The notes below the pieces were generated by a model. It saw nothing but the letters and a program-made list of their open reading frames with translations. It was not told the DNA's origin and did not search any database. A DNA stretch of 28,609 nucleotides from Meridianimarinicoccus sp044221805 (lineage in GTDB: Bacteria > Pseudomonadota > Alphaproteobacteria > Rhodobacterales > Rhodobacteraceae). The stretch lies in contig JBGAOK010000034.1 in NCBI GenBank assembly GCA_044221805.1, positions 1-28,609 on the forward strand, written 5' to 3'. Below are positions 8,415-16,961 of this stretch, piece after piece. Position numbers and translations under genes: made by a program. Positions within the stretch are counted from its first letter, which is position 1. Each line of letters starts with the position of its first letter.

Positions 8415-10022
8415 ATGTTCCCGCGCATCGACCTTCCTGCGCTCGCCGCCGTCCTGTCGCTGGCTTCGCCACCCGTCTGGGCACAACAGGGCACCGCCCC
8501 GGCCACCTCGACCCTGTCGCGGGCGGTGGCCGTGGCCGAGAACCGGCAGCCCGCCATTCCGCACCCCGAGCAGGACGCCGCTGCGGCGGCGAAGCTGGCC
8601 GATCTGGCGGCGCGTACCGGCAGGAAGCCGAACATCCTGATCTTCGTGGTCGACGACATGGGCTATGGCGATCCGGGGTCCTATGGCGGCGGCGCCGCGA
8701 TCGGGGCGGCGACACCGAACATGGACCGGTTGGCGGCCGAGGGGCTGCGGCTGACCTCGACCTATTCGCAGCAGACCTGCACGCCGACCCGGTCGGCCAT
8801 CTTTACCGGCCGCCTGCCGGTGCGCACCGGCCTGACCCGGCCGATCCTGGCGGGCGACAAGATTACCCTGAACCCGTGGGAGGGCGAAGTCTCGGTCGCA
8901 GGGTTGCTCAGCGATGCGGGCTATCACACCGCGCTGGTCGGCAAGTGGCACATCGGCGAGGTGCCGGGCATGCGGCCCTTCGAGGTGGGCTTCGACGAGT
9001 TCTACGGCTTCTACTCGGCGCAGAAGGAGATCAGCCAGGAATTCGACGTGCGCCGCTATCCCGATCTGGTGCTCGACCCCGAAAAGCTGGCCGCCTATCG
9101 CGCGATGGGGACCGATATCAATCTGGTGGCGGGCAACAAGGGCGATACCGAGGCAAAGGTGGTCATCAAGACCACCGGGCTTGAAGATATCGCCGAGGCC
9201 GACCTGCGGCTGCGCGACTATACGGTCAAGCGGATCGCCGAGATGGCGCAGGAGGAAAAGCCGTTCTTCCTGACCCATGCCTTCATGAAGGTGCATACCG
9301 ACAACTTCCCGTCGAAGGAATTCACTGGCGCCAGCGCTTCGAAATACCCTTACAAGGACTCGCTGGTCGAGGTGGACGCGATCATCGGCGACATCGTTTC
9401 GGCGCTGGACACCGCAGGGGTGCTGGAGAACACCTTCATCTTCGTCACCTCGGATAACGGCCCGCAGATGGATATGTGGCCCGATGCCGGCTATACCCCG
9501 TTCCGCGGCGCCAAGGGCACGACCTGGGAAGGCGGCGTGCGGGTGCCGGGCATCGCCTACTGGAAGGGCATGATCGCCCCCGGCCGGGTGTCGGACGGGC
9601 TCTTTGACCTGATGGACCTGTTCAACACCTCGCTGAGCCTTGGTGATGCGACGGCCGCGATCCCGACCGACCGCTACATGGACGGCATCGACCAGACCTC
9701 GTTCCTGCTGGTCGACGACGGCCAGTCCGCGCGCGAGAACGTCTATTTCTGGATGGGCTCGACCTTCGCCGCGATGCGGATGCGCGAATACAAGATGCAC
9801 CAGAAGATAGTGATGCCCGCCGAGCAGTTCCTGTGGATCGACATGTCCACGGTCGAAGGCGTCGGCACCGCGCCCTGGCTGTTCAACCTCTATATCGACC
9901 CGAAGGAGGAATACCCGGTCGGCCACCGGATGAATGCCTGGCTCGCCACGATGGGGGCCGAGATGAAGGTCCATGGCGCGACCTTCGCCAAGTATCCGCC
10001 GAAGAAGATCGGTCTGGAATGA
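8415..10022 (+). CDS. Exported arylsulfatase-family sulfatase
   Basis: A 535-residue formylglycine-type sulfatase that hydrolyses sulfate esters, probably in the periplasm. A signal peptide (about residues 1-23, ending VWA-QQG) is followed by the metal-binding VDDMGYGD near 80, the maturation motif CTPTR with Cys122 as the residue oxidised to formylglycine, GKWH near 177, and SDNG near 349. The length fits the family. The ATG at 8415 has AAGGAG 7 bases upstream; an in-frame ATG at 8358 lacks this and would bury the signal peptide. It is followed without a gap by a second membrane-barrel-like gene (ATGA overlap). The substrate cannot be told from sequence. No formylglycine-generating enzyme is in this window. 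Confidence 0.9.
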   Translation: MFPRIDLPALAAVLSLASPPVWAQQGTAPATSTLSRAVAVAENRQPAIPHPEQDAAAAAKLADLAARTGRKPNILIFVVDDMGYGDPGSYGGGAAIGAATPNMDRLAAEGLRLTSTYSQQTCTPTRSAIFTGRLPVRTGLTRPILAGDKITLNPWEGEVSVAGLLSDAGYHTALVGKWHIGEVPGMRPFEVGFDEFYGFYSAQKEISQEFDVRRYPDLVLDPEKLAAYRAMGTDINLVAGNKGDTEAKVVIKTTGLEDIAEADLRLRDYTVKRIAEMAQEEKPFFLTHAFMKVHTDNFPSKEFTGASASKYPYKDSLVEVDAIIGDIVSALDTAGVLENTFIFVTSDNGPQMDMWPDAGYTPFRGAKGTTWEGGVRVPGIAYWKGMIAPGRVSDGLFDLMDLFNTSLSLGDATAAIPTDRYMDGIDQTSFLLVDDGQSARENVYFWMGSTFAAMRMREYKMHQKIVMPAEQFLWIDMSTVEGVGTAPWLFNLYIDPKEEYPVGHRMNAWLATMGAEMKVHGATFAKYPPKKIGLE

Positions 10023-10798
10023 CCGCCCGCGCCGCGGCGATCGCCCTTCTGGCGGCGGTTGCGGCCGTGCCGGCGCCGGCGCAGGAGCAGGACGGCGAAA
10101 ACCTGTCCCAGGCCGCCAACGACCCGACCGCGCCGCTGATGGCATTCCAGTTGCAGGACAGCTACAGCCCGTCGGTGTTCAACACGGGCGGCGCGTCGCA
10201 GAACTTCGTGCAGTTCCGCGCCGCCATTCCGTTCGAGCTGGGTGGCGTGCAGAACATCTTCCGGGTGACGCTGCCCTATTTCACCGACACGCCATCGGGG
10301 AAGACCGGCCTCTCTGACATGGTGCTGTTCAACCTTGTCACCTTCGACCGGGACTGGGGCCGGTTCGGCCTGGGAGTGGACGGGCTGGTCCCGACCGGCG
10401 CGGACGGGCTCAGCGCGGAGAAATGGGGGATCGGCCCGGCAGCCGGCTTCACCGCGAAGACCAGCCGGCTGCTCTGGGGGGCGTTCAACCAGAACCTCTT
10501 CAGCTTCGCCGGCGACGCCGACATGCCCGACGTGAATATCTCGATCCTGCAACCGATCGCGACGCTGGGCCTGGGCAACGGCTGGTCCACCGGCCTGTCG
10601 GAAATGTCGGTCACCTATGACTGGGACCAGGGCGACTGGGTCAGCCTGCCCCTGGGGGTGAAGCTGGCCAAGCTGCACCGGTTCGACCGGGTGCCGGTGC
10701 AGTTCACCGCACAATACGAACGCAACTTCGCCGATGACTATGCGGTACCCGAGGACCTTTACAGCTTCACGGTCAAGTTCCTGCTGCCGAAGGGATAG
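10019..10798 (+). CDS. Second outer-membrane channel-like protein
   Basis: A 259-residue exported protein with a signal peptide of about 21 residues ending PAPA-QEQ. The mature protein has repeated amphipathic beta-strand segments with many aromatic residues, such as FRVTLPYFTDT and FTAQYERNFADDY, and ends SFTVKFLLPKG, consistent with a small outer-membrane barrel related to the channel gene at 7383. The start overlaps the stop of the first sulfatase (ATGA). Its position between two sulfatases suggests it passes a sulfate ester or a desulfated product. The last strand ends Pro-Lys-Gly rather than in an aromatic residue, so barrel insertion is less certain than for the first channel. Confidence 0.65.
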   Translation: MTARAAAIALLAAVAAVPAPAQEQDGENLSQAANDPTAPLMAFQLQDSYSPSVFNTGGASQNFVQFRAAIPFELGGVQNIFRVTLPYFTDTPSGKTGLSDMVLFNLVTFDRDWGRFGLGVDGLVPTGADGLSAEKWGIGPAAGFTAKTSRLLWGAFNQNLFSFAGDADMPDVNISILQPIATLGLGNGWSTGLSEMSVTYDWDQGDWVSLPLGVKLAKLHRFDRVPVQFTAQYERNFADDYAVPEDLYSFTVKFLLPKG

Positions 10799-10875
10799 AC
10801 GGCACGCGGCGCTTGCGCGGCGCCCGGCCGGACCCGGCCGAGCCCGACCGAAACGGAACACGAAGGAGACCTGCG

Positions 10876-13239
10876 ATGATCCCCATGCCCCATCCCCTGA
10901 TCCTGGTCATCGTCGCCGCAGTGCTGGCGGGACCGGTCGCGGCGCAGTCCGTGCCGGACGACGGGTCGATCCTGCCGTTCCCGCCGGCGCCGATGGCGGG
11001 GGTCACCGGCCCGACGCTGGCCACCTCCACGATGATCTGGCCGGCGCCCCGGCAGCACCTGCGCGAAGATGCGCCGAACATCCTGATCATCCTGCTGGAC
11101 GATGTCGGCTTCGGCGTGTCCGAGACCTTCGGCGGCGAGGTGCACACCCCCACGCTCGACCGGCTGGCGACCGCGGGGATCAGCTATACCCAGTTCCACA
11201 CCACCGCGATCTGTTCGCCCACCCGCGCGTCACTGCTGACCGGGCGGAACCACACCCGGGTCGGATCGGGCACCATCGCCGAACGCGCGGTGGCCTGGGA
11301 CGGCTTCACCGGGGTGGTCCCGATGAACGCCGCGACCGTCGCCGAGGTGCTGAAGAACTACGGCTATCACACCTCGGCCTTCGGCAAGTGGCACAACACC
11401 CCGGCGGTCGAGACCACCAGCATCGGGCCCAAGGACCGCTGGCCGAACGGATACGGCTTCGAGTATTTCTACGGCTTCCTCGGCGGCGAGACCTCGCAAT
11501 ACGAACCCCGGCTGACCGAGAACTATGACGCGGTGGAACCGCCCCATGACGACCCGGACTACCACCTGACCAGCGACATGGTGGACAAGGCGCTGAGCTG
11601 GCTGGACGATTACCGCGCCTTCGACCCGGACCAGCCGTTCTTCATGTACTGGGCGCCGGGCGGCGCGCACGGGCCGCACCACGTCTTCCCCGCATGGGCC
11701 GACCGCTACAAGGACCGGTTCGACAGCGGCTGGGACGCCTATCGCGAGCGGACCTTCCAGCGCCAGCTGGAGATGGGGGTGATCCCGCCCGGCACCGAAT
11801 TGACGCCGCGCGACCCGTCGATGGCGGCCTGGGACAGCATCCCCGAAAGCGAGCGCGCCTTTCAGGAACGGCTGATGGAACTGTTCGCCGGCTTCGTCGA
11901 ACACACCGACACCGAGGCCGGGCGGCTGATCGACGGCATGGAGGCGCGCGGCCTTCTGGACAACACGCTGATCTTCTACATCTTCGGCGACAACGGCTCG
12001 TCGGCCGAGGGCCAGCAGGGCTCGATCAGCGAGCTTCTGGCCCAGAACAACATCGCCAACACGGTCGAGCAGCAGATGGCGGCGCTGGACCGGATCGGCG
12101 GCATCGACGTGCTGGGCGGCCCGCGCACCGACAACATGTACCACGCCGGCTGGGCCTGGGCCGGCGGCACGCCGTTCCGGGGCACCAAGCTGATGGCGGC
12201 CTATCTTGGCGGGGTCCGCAACCCGATGGTGGTGGCCTGGCCCGGCCACATCGCCCATGACGGCCAGATGCGCACCCAGTTCAGCCATGTGGTCGATGTG
12301 GCGCCGACGATCTACGAGGTGCTGGGGATCACCCCGCCCCAGGTGGTGAACGGCCACGACCAGATGCCGGTCGACGGCACCAGCTTCGCCTATACCTTCA
12401 CCGATGCCGCGGCCCCGAACCGCAAGCACGAGCAGTTCTTCGACAACAACGGCAGCCGCGGCATCTGGATCGACGGTTGGTTCGCCGGCACCGAAGGGCC
12501 CTTCATCCCCTGGGACACGCCCGGATCGGCAAAGCGGCTGGCGGGCTGGGATTCGACCGCGGATGTCTGGCAGCTTTATGACCTCTCCAGCGACTTCTCG
12601 CAGGCGCGCGACCTGTCGGCCGAGCAGCCCGAACGGATGGCCGAGATGAAGGCGCGGTTCATGGAGGTGGCCGAGGCGAACCGCGACCTGCCGATCGGCG
12701 CGGGCAACTGGCTGCGGCTGCATCCCGAAGACCGGGTGAAGTCGCCCTATGACAGCTGGGTCTTCGGCCCCAACGTCCGCCGGATGCCCGAATTCGCCGC
12801 CCCAGGGGTCGGGCGGCAATCGACGACGGTGACCATCGATGCCGATTTCGGGGCCGAGGCCAGCGGCGTGCTCTATGCCGTGGGCGGCGCCGCGGGCGGG
12901 CTCTCCGTCTACATGGACAAGGGCGAACTGGTCTATGAATACAACATGATGATCATCGAGAACACGCAGGCCCGCACCGCGAAGATCCCGGCCGGCGCGC
13001 ACCGGATCGTGGTCGAGACCACGATCGCGAAGCCCGGCGGCGAGGCGGTCGTGGCGATCAGCGTCGACGGGACCGAGGCAGCGCGCACCCGCGTGCCCCG
13101 CACGGTGCCGGCGGCCTTCTCGGCGACCGAAAGCTTCGACGTCGGCATGGACCTCGGCTCGCCGGTCTCGCTGGCCTATGAGGAACAGCGCCCGTTCGGC
13201 TTCGACGGCAGCATCCGGTCGGTGACCGTGGCTCAGTAG
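10876..13239 (+). CDS. Large exported arylsulfatase
   Basis: A 787-residue sulfatase of the long arylsulfatase subgroup. A signal peptide (about 1-22, ending VAA-QSV) precedes LLDDVGFGVS near 75-84, the formylglycine motif CSPTR with Cys113, a GKW-His segment near 172, and a GDNGSS metal-site motif near 375. After the sulfatase domain (to about residue 640) there is a C-terminal beta-sandwich domain of about 140 residues typical of this subgroup. It shares only the catalytic motifs with the first sulfatase, so the two are distant relatives, not a recent duplication. An AAGGAG site lies 7 bases before the ATG, and it follows the second channel gene by 77 bases. It is probably periplasmic; the substrate is unknown. 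Confidence 0.92.
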   Translation: MIPMPHPLILVIVAAVLAGPVAAQSVPDDGSILPFPPAPMAGVTGPTLATSTMIWPAPRQHLREDAPNILIILLDDVGFGVSETFGGEVHTPTLDRLATAGISYTQFHTTAICSPTRASLLTGRNHTRVGSGTIAERAVAWDGFTGVVPMNAATVAEVLKNYGYHTSAFGKWHNTPAVETTSIGPKDRWPNGYGFEYFYGFLGGETSQYEPRLTENYDAVEPPHDDPDYHLTSDMVDKALSWLDDYRAFDPDQPFFMYWAPGGAHGPHHVFPAWADRYKDRFDSGWDAYRERTFQRQLEMGVIPPGTELTPRDPSMAAWDSIPESERAFQERLMELFAGFVEHTDTEAGRLIDGMEARGLLDNTLIFYIFGDNGSSAEGQQGSISELLAQNNIANTVEQQMAALDRIGGIDVLGGPRTDNMYHAGWAWAGGTPFRGTKLMAAYLGGVRNPMVVAWPGHIAHDGQMRTQFSHVVDVAPTIYEVLGITPPQVVNGHDQMPVDGTSFAYTFTDAAAPNRKHEQFFDNNGSRGIWIDGWFAGTEGPFIPWDTPGSAKRLAGWDSTADVWQLYDLSSDFSQARDLSAEQPERMAEMKARFMEVAEANRDLPIGAGNWLRLHPEDRVKSPYDSWVFGPNVRRMPEFAAPGVGRQSTTVTIDADFGAEASGVLYAVGGAAGGLSVYMDKGELVYEYNMMIIENTQARTAKIPAGAHRIVVETTIAKPGGEAVVAISVDGTEAARTRVPRTVPAAFSATESFDVGMDLGSPVSLAYEEQRPFGFDGSIRSVTVAQ

Positions 13240-13249
13240 CCCCGGCGCG

Positions 13250-13275
13250 GAACCCGGGCCCGGGCGCGCGGGTTC
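13250..13275. terminator. Possible bidirectional terminator
   Basis: GAACCCG and CGGGTTC form a 7-bp stem with a 12-base GC-rich loop in the 44-base gap between the convergent large sulfatase and PbfA-like genes. No T-run is present, so the call rests on position and symmetry. Confidence 0.35.
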
Positions 13276-13283
13276 GGTCCGCC

Positions 13284-14591
13284 TCAGCCCGCGGGTACGA
13301 CGGCACGCGCGAGGCGGTCGAGCACGAGGTCAAGCTCGTGTTCGGATATGACCAGCGGCGGCGACAGGGTGAGCGTATGGCCGCGCGAGGTCTTCAGGTT
13401 CACCCCGAGATCGAAGGCCCGGGCGCGGATCGCCTCGGCCGCGCCCGGATCCGGCAGTCCGCTCGCAGGATCGATGATGTCGACCCCGACCAGCAGGCCG
13501 CGGCCGCGCGGCCGGACCAGCCCGGGATGCCGGCCGGCCAGCTCCCGCAGACCGTCGAGCAGCCGGGCGCCCATGGCGGCGGCGCGCCCGACCAGCGCTT
13601 CCGCCTCGATCGTCTCAAGGACGGCCAGCGCGGCCCGGGCCGTCACCGGGTTCTTCTCGTGGGTGTAGTGGCCGATGGACCAGGGCTGCGCCACGTCCAG
13701 ATCGGCCCGGGCCAGCACCGCCGCGATCGGCAGGACCGCGCCCCCCAGCGCCTTGCCGAGGACGGTGATGTCCGGCACCACGCCCTCGTGGTCCGACGCG
13801 AACAGCCGGCCGGTCTTGCCCAGCCCGGTGGGGATCTCGTCGAAGATCAGCAGCGTCCCGGTCTCGTCGCAGGCGCGCCGGATCTCGGCCCAGAAGCCCG
13901 GCGGCGGGATCAGCGGCACCGCCCGCATCGGTTCGGCGATCACGGCGGCGATGTCGCCTTCCCGCCGCAGGATGTCGGTGATCGCGCGGGCGCAGGCCAT
14001 GGCGCAGCGGTCCAGGGGCGGCGTGCCGTCGTCGCTCCGGTGGTTGAAGGGACAGCCGCCGCAATCGTACTGCGCCACATGCTCGGCGCCGGTGGGCAGC
14101 GGCCCGGTGGCCCGGTGGCGCCAGACCGGGTCGCCGCCGACCGCCGCCGCGCCGAAGCCCGCGCCGTGGAACGCGCCCCAGAACGACACGGTCTTCCAGC
14201 GGCCGGTGGCCGCCCGGGCCAGCCTGAGCGCGGTCTCGACCGCGTCCGACCCCGAAGGCAGGAACAGCAGCCGCGCGGGTTGCATCGGCGCCAGCGCGGT
14301 CAGCCGCTCGGCCAGCGCGGCGGCGGGTTCGCAGGCGAAGCGGCGGGGCGCGAAGGTCAGCCGGTCAAGCTGGTCGCGGATCGCCGCCAGCACGCGCGGA
14401 TGGCCATAGCCCAGGTGGTGGGCCGAATTGCCGTGGCAATCGATCAGGCGCTGCCCGGACTCGTCCTCGATCCAGACGCCTTCGGCCCGCACGATGCCCC
14501 GCGCGCAGGGGGTCGACTGGTCCTGCCCGAAAAAGACTGCGGCATCGCGGGCGACAAGGCCGATCGGGCCGGGCGGGGTGTGGGACGGCAT
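13284..14591 (-). CDS. pbfA: PbfA-like class-III PLP enzyme, phosphonate lyase
   Basis: A 435-residue PLP enzyme of the class-III aminotransferase fold. It has the cofactor-binding FDEIPTGLGKTG segment near 255 and the Schiff-base lysine in VLGKALGGAVLP near 285. In phosphonatase clusters, such proteins beside 2-aminoethylphosphonate transporters include PbfA, an ammonia-lyase turning (R)-1-hydroxy-2-aminoethylphosphonate into phosphonoacetaldehyde and ammonia. The gene faces away from a transporter-phnX operon, which supports that role over a simple transaminase. An unusual cysteine-bearing segment (YDCGGCPFNH and CAMACAR, about 175-210) is present. The ATG at 14591 has GAGG 7 bases upstream. 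The enzyme name is inferred from context; an aminophosphonate transaminase remains possible. Confidence 0.75.
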   Translation of the reverse strand: MPSHTPPGPIGLVARDAAVFFGQDQSTPCARGIVRAEGVWIEDESGQRLIDCHGNSAHHLGYGHPRVLAAIRDQLDRLTFAPRRFACEPAAALAERLTALAPMQPARLLFLPSGSDAVETALRLARAATGRWKTVSFWGAFHGAGFGAAAVGGDPVWRHRATGPLPTGAEHVAQYDCGGCPFNHRSDDGTPPLDRCAMACARAITDILRREGDIAAVIAEPMRAVPLIPPPGFWAEIRRACDETGTLLIFDEIPTGLGKTGRLFASDHEGVVPDITVLGKALGGAVLPIAAVLARADLDVAQPWSIGHYTHEKNPVTARAALAVLETIEAEALVGRAAAMGARLLDGLRELAGRHPGLVRPRGRGLLVGVDIIDPASGLPDPGAAEAIRARAFDLGVNLKTSRGHTLTLSPPLVISEHELDLVLDRLARAVVPAG

Positions 14592-14706
14592 TCCGGGGCC
14601 TCGGGCAGCTTGGGGCCTTGCAGTCCTAGGCCCGGCGCTTGACGGAAAGATGACGCCCCGGGGCAGAAGCGGCCGTCGCGGCAGGGCCGGTCCCCCGCCG
14701 GACAGC

Positions 14707-14722
14707 TTCACAAACGTGTCAA
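14707..14722. promoter_or_regulatory. Candidate operator between the divergent phosphonate genes
   Basis: An imperfect dyad, TTcACA-N4-TGTcAA, lies in the 191-base gap between the PbfA-like gene and the binding-protein gene, about 60 bases before the latter's ATG. It partly resembles a Pho-type half site. The regulator is unknown. Confidence 0.3.
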
Positions 14723-14782
14723 ATGATCCGGCTAGGTCTTGCGATGCGCCTGACAGACGGCGCCTCTCGGGGAATCATAAAC

Positions 14783-15799
14783 ATGTGGAAGTTGCTCACC
14801 AGCGCGGCCGCCGTCGTCGTCGCGCTTGACTTCGGCGCCGCCGCCGCCCAGCAATTGACCGTCTACACTGCGCTGGAAGCCGACCTTCTGCCTGTCTACA
14901 AGGCCAGCTTCGAGAAGGCCAATCCCGGCATCACCATCCAGTGGGTCCGCGATTCGACCGGGGTCATCACGGCCAAGCTGCTGGCTGAGAAGGACAACCC
15001 CGTGGCCGACGTGGTGCTGGGCACCGCCGCGACCTCGCTTCTGATGCTGGAAGCCGAAGGCATGCTCGAGCCCTACGCCCCGGTCGGCGTGACCGCGCTC
15101 GACCCGCGGTTCCGCGATGCCGATGCCGATCCCTACTGGGTCGGGACCAATGCCTGGTCGGCCGCGCTCTGCGTCAACACCATCGAGATGGAAAAGGCCG
15201 GGGTGCCGATCCCGACCAGCTGGGCCGATCTGACCAAGCCGGAATACCAGGGCATGATCGTGATGCCGAACCCGGCCTCGTCGGGCACCGGCTTCCTCGA
15301 CGTTTCGTCCTGGCTGCAGATGATGGGCGAGGCAAAGGGCTGGGAATACATGGACGCCCTGCACAAGAACATCGCCACCTACACCCATTCCGGCTCGAAG
15401 CCCTGCAAGCTGGCCGCCGCCGGCGAGCACCCGATCGGGATCTCGTTCGAATTCCGCGCCGCCAAGCTGGTCGCCGAGGGCGCGCCGATCGTCGCGGTGA
15501 TCCCCGAGGAAGGCATCGGCTGGGACATGGAAGCCTCCGCGATCATCGCCGGCACCCCGAACGAGGATGCCGCCAAGAAGCTGCTCGACTGGTCGGTGTC
15601 CGACGCGGCGATGGCGATCTATGCCGAGAACTACGCGATCCTCGCCAACCCGGCGCTCGAAAAGCCGATCGCCAACCTGCCCGAGAACCTGCGCGCCAAG
15701 CTGATCGAGAACGACTTCCAGTGGGCGGCCCAGCACCGCGCCGAGATCATCGAGGAATGGCAGAAGCGCTACGACGGCAAGTCCGAAGCCAAGGGCTGA
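14783..15799 (+). CDS. 2-Aminoethylphosphonate ABC transporter binding protein
   Basis: A 338-residue periplasmic binding protein of the iron/aminophosphonate-type family (PhnS2-like). The signal peptide covers about residues 1-22 (ending AAA-QQL), followed by LTVYTALEADLLPVYK, the typical start of this family. It probably captures 2-aminoethylphosphonate or a close analogue and delivers it to the membrane complex encoded directly downstream. The ATG at 14783 was chosen because it places the signal peptide at the N-terminus; a longer reading from 14723 adds residues with no export-signal character. It is the first gene of the operon; the next starts 64 bases later. Confidence 0.88.
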   Translation: MWKLLTSAAAVVVALDFGAAAAQQLTVYTALEADLLPVYKASFEKANPGITIQWVRDSTGVITAKLLAEKDNPVADVVLGTAATSLLMLEAEGMLEPYAPVGVTALDPRFRDADADPYWVGTNAWSAALCVNTIEMEKAGVPIPTSWADLTKPEYQGMIVMPNPASSGTGFLDVSSWLQMMGEAKGWEYMDALHKNIATYTHSGSKPCKLAAAGEHPIGISFEFRAAKLVAEGAPIVAVIPEEGIGWDMEASAIIAGTPNEDAAKKLLDWSVSDAAMAIYAENYAILANPALEKPIANLPENLRAKLIENDFQWAAQHRAEIIEEWQKRYDGKSEAKG

Positions 15800-15863
15800 T
15801 CCGGCCCGGGCAATCCTGCGCGCGGCGGAGGTTCCGCCGCGCTTTCCCCAAAGGAGGTCGGGC

Positions 15864-16961
15864 ATGGCCGGCACGTCGCGCGCCTATCTGGAAATCCGCA
15901 ACGTCACCAAGCGCTTCGCCGAGTTCGTCGCGCTGAAGGACGTGTCGCTCGACGTGCTCGAAGGCGAGTTCGTCTGTTTCCTTGGCCCGTCGGGCTGCGG
16001 CAAGACCACGCTTCTGCGGGCGATCGCCGGGCTCGACATCCAGAGCGAAGGCACCATCCATCAGGCCGGCCGCGACATCTCGGCCCTGCCGCCCGAGGGG
16101 CGGGACTTCGGCATCGTGTTCCAGTCCTATGCCCTGTTCCCGAACCTGACGGTGCGCCGCAACATTGCCTTCGGGCTGGAGAACCGCGCCATGCCGCGGG
16201 CCGATATCGAGGCGAGGGTGAGCGAGCTTCTGGCGCTGATCGGCCTGCCCGACAAGGGCGACCGCTATCCGGCCCAGATCTCGGGCGGCCAGCAGCAGCG
16301 GGTGGCGCTGGCAAGGGCGCTGGCGCCGAAGCCGGGCCTGATCCTGCTGGACGAACCGCTGTCGGCGCTGGACGCCAAGGTGCGGCTGCACTTGCGCCAC
16401 GAGCTGAAGATGCTGCAGCAGCAGCTTGGCGTCACCATGGTCATGGTCACTCACGACCAGGACGAGGCGCTGTCCCTGGCCGACCGGATCGTGGTGATGA
16501 ACATGGGCCGGATCGAGCAGGTCGGCTCGCCCGCCGAGATCTATGACCAGCCGGCGACCCGCTTCGTGGCGGATTTCGTCGGCGCGATGAACTTCCTGAC
16601 CGCCTCGCTCGGCGCACCCGGCACGGTGCAGGTTGGCGGCCTGCAGCTGTCCTGCCGGCCGAACGGCCATGCCGCCGGTTCGCCGGTGACGCTGGCGATC
16701 CGGCCCGAAGACGTGCAACTGGTCGAGGACGCCGACAGCACCGGTCCGAACCAGGTCGAGGTCCGGGTTGGCGAGGTCGAGTTCCTCGGCCCCCATGTCC
16801 GCGCCCGGCTGCTGCACCAGGCGTTCGAGAACCAGACCTTGTATGCCCAGCTGTCCCAGAACCTGGTGCGCCGCCGCGGGGTCGCCGAAGGCGCGCCGCT
16901 CAGGGTGCGGCTGCCCGAGGAGCGGCTGCGCATCTATGGGGCGGAGCAGACCCATGGCTGA
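15864..16961 (+). CDS. 2-Aminoethylphosphonate ABC transporter ATPase
   Basis: A 365-residue ABC ATPase with Walker A GPSGCGKTT near residue 40, a Q-loop in the FGIVFQSYALFP segment near 90, signature ISGGQQQR near 140, Walker B LILLDEP near 160 and switch histidine in VTHDQDEAL near 197. A C-terminal TOBE-type domain (about 240-365) is typical of importer ATPases of the spermidine/iron/aminophosphonate group (PhnT2-like). It energises uptake with the permease that follows. AAAGGAGG lies 7-8 bases before the ATG. The end overlaps the permease start by 8 bases. Confidence 0.9.
   Translation: MAGTSRAYLEIRNVTKRFAEFVALKDVSLDVLEGEFVCFLGPSGCGKTTLLRAIAGLDIQSEGTIHQAGRDISALPPEGRDFGIVFQSYALFPNLTVRRNIAFGLENRAMPRADIEARVSELLALIGLPDKGDRYPAQISGGQQQRVALARALAPKPGLILLDEPLSALDAKVRLHLRHELKMLQQQLGVTMVMVTHDQDEALSLADRIVVMNMGRIEQVGSPAEIYDQPATRFVADFVGAMNFLTASLGAPGTVQVGGLQLSCRPNGHAAGSPVTLAIRPEDVQLVEDADSTGPNQVEVRVGEVEFLGPHVRARLLHQAFENQTLYAQLSQNLVRRRGVAEGAPLRVRLPEERLRIYGAEQTHG

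Noticed and set aside
7260..10145. A very long minus-strand open frame running into the Crp/Fnr-type gene
   Set aside because: It is antisense to the well-supported channel and sulfatase genes and shows no domain; high GC content removes stops from the opposite strand.
11230..13002. A 590-codon minus-strand frame opposite the large sulfatase
   Set aside because: Its composition (Arg, His, Gly, Val-rich, no motifs) is that of an antisense shadow of a real high-GC gene.
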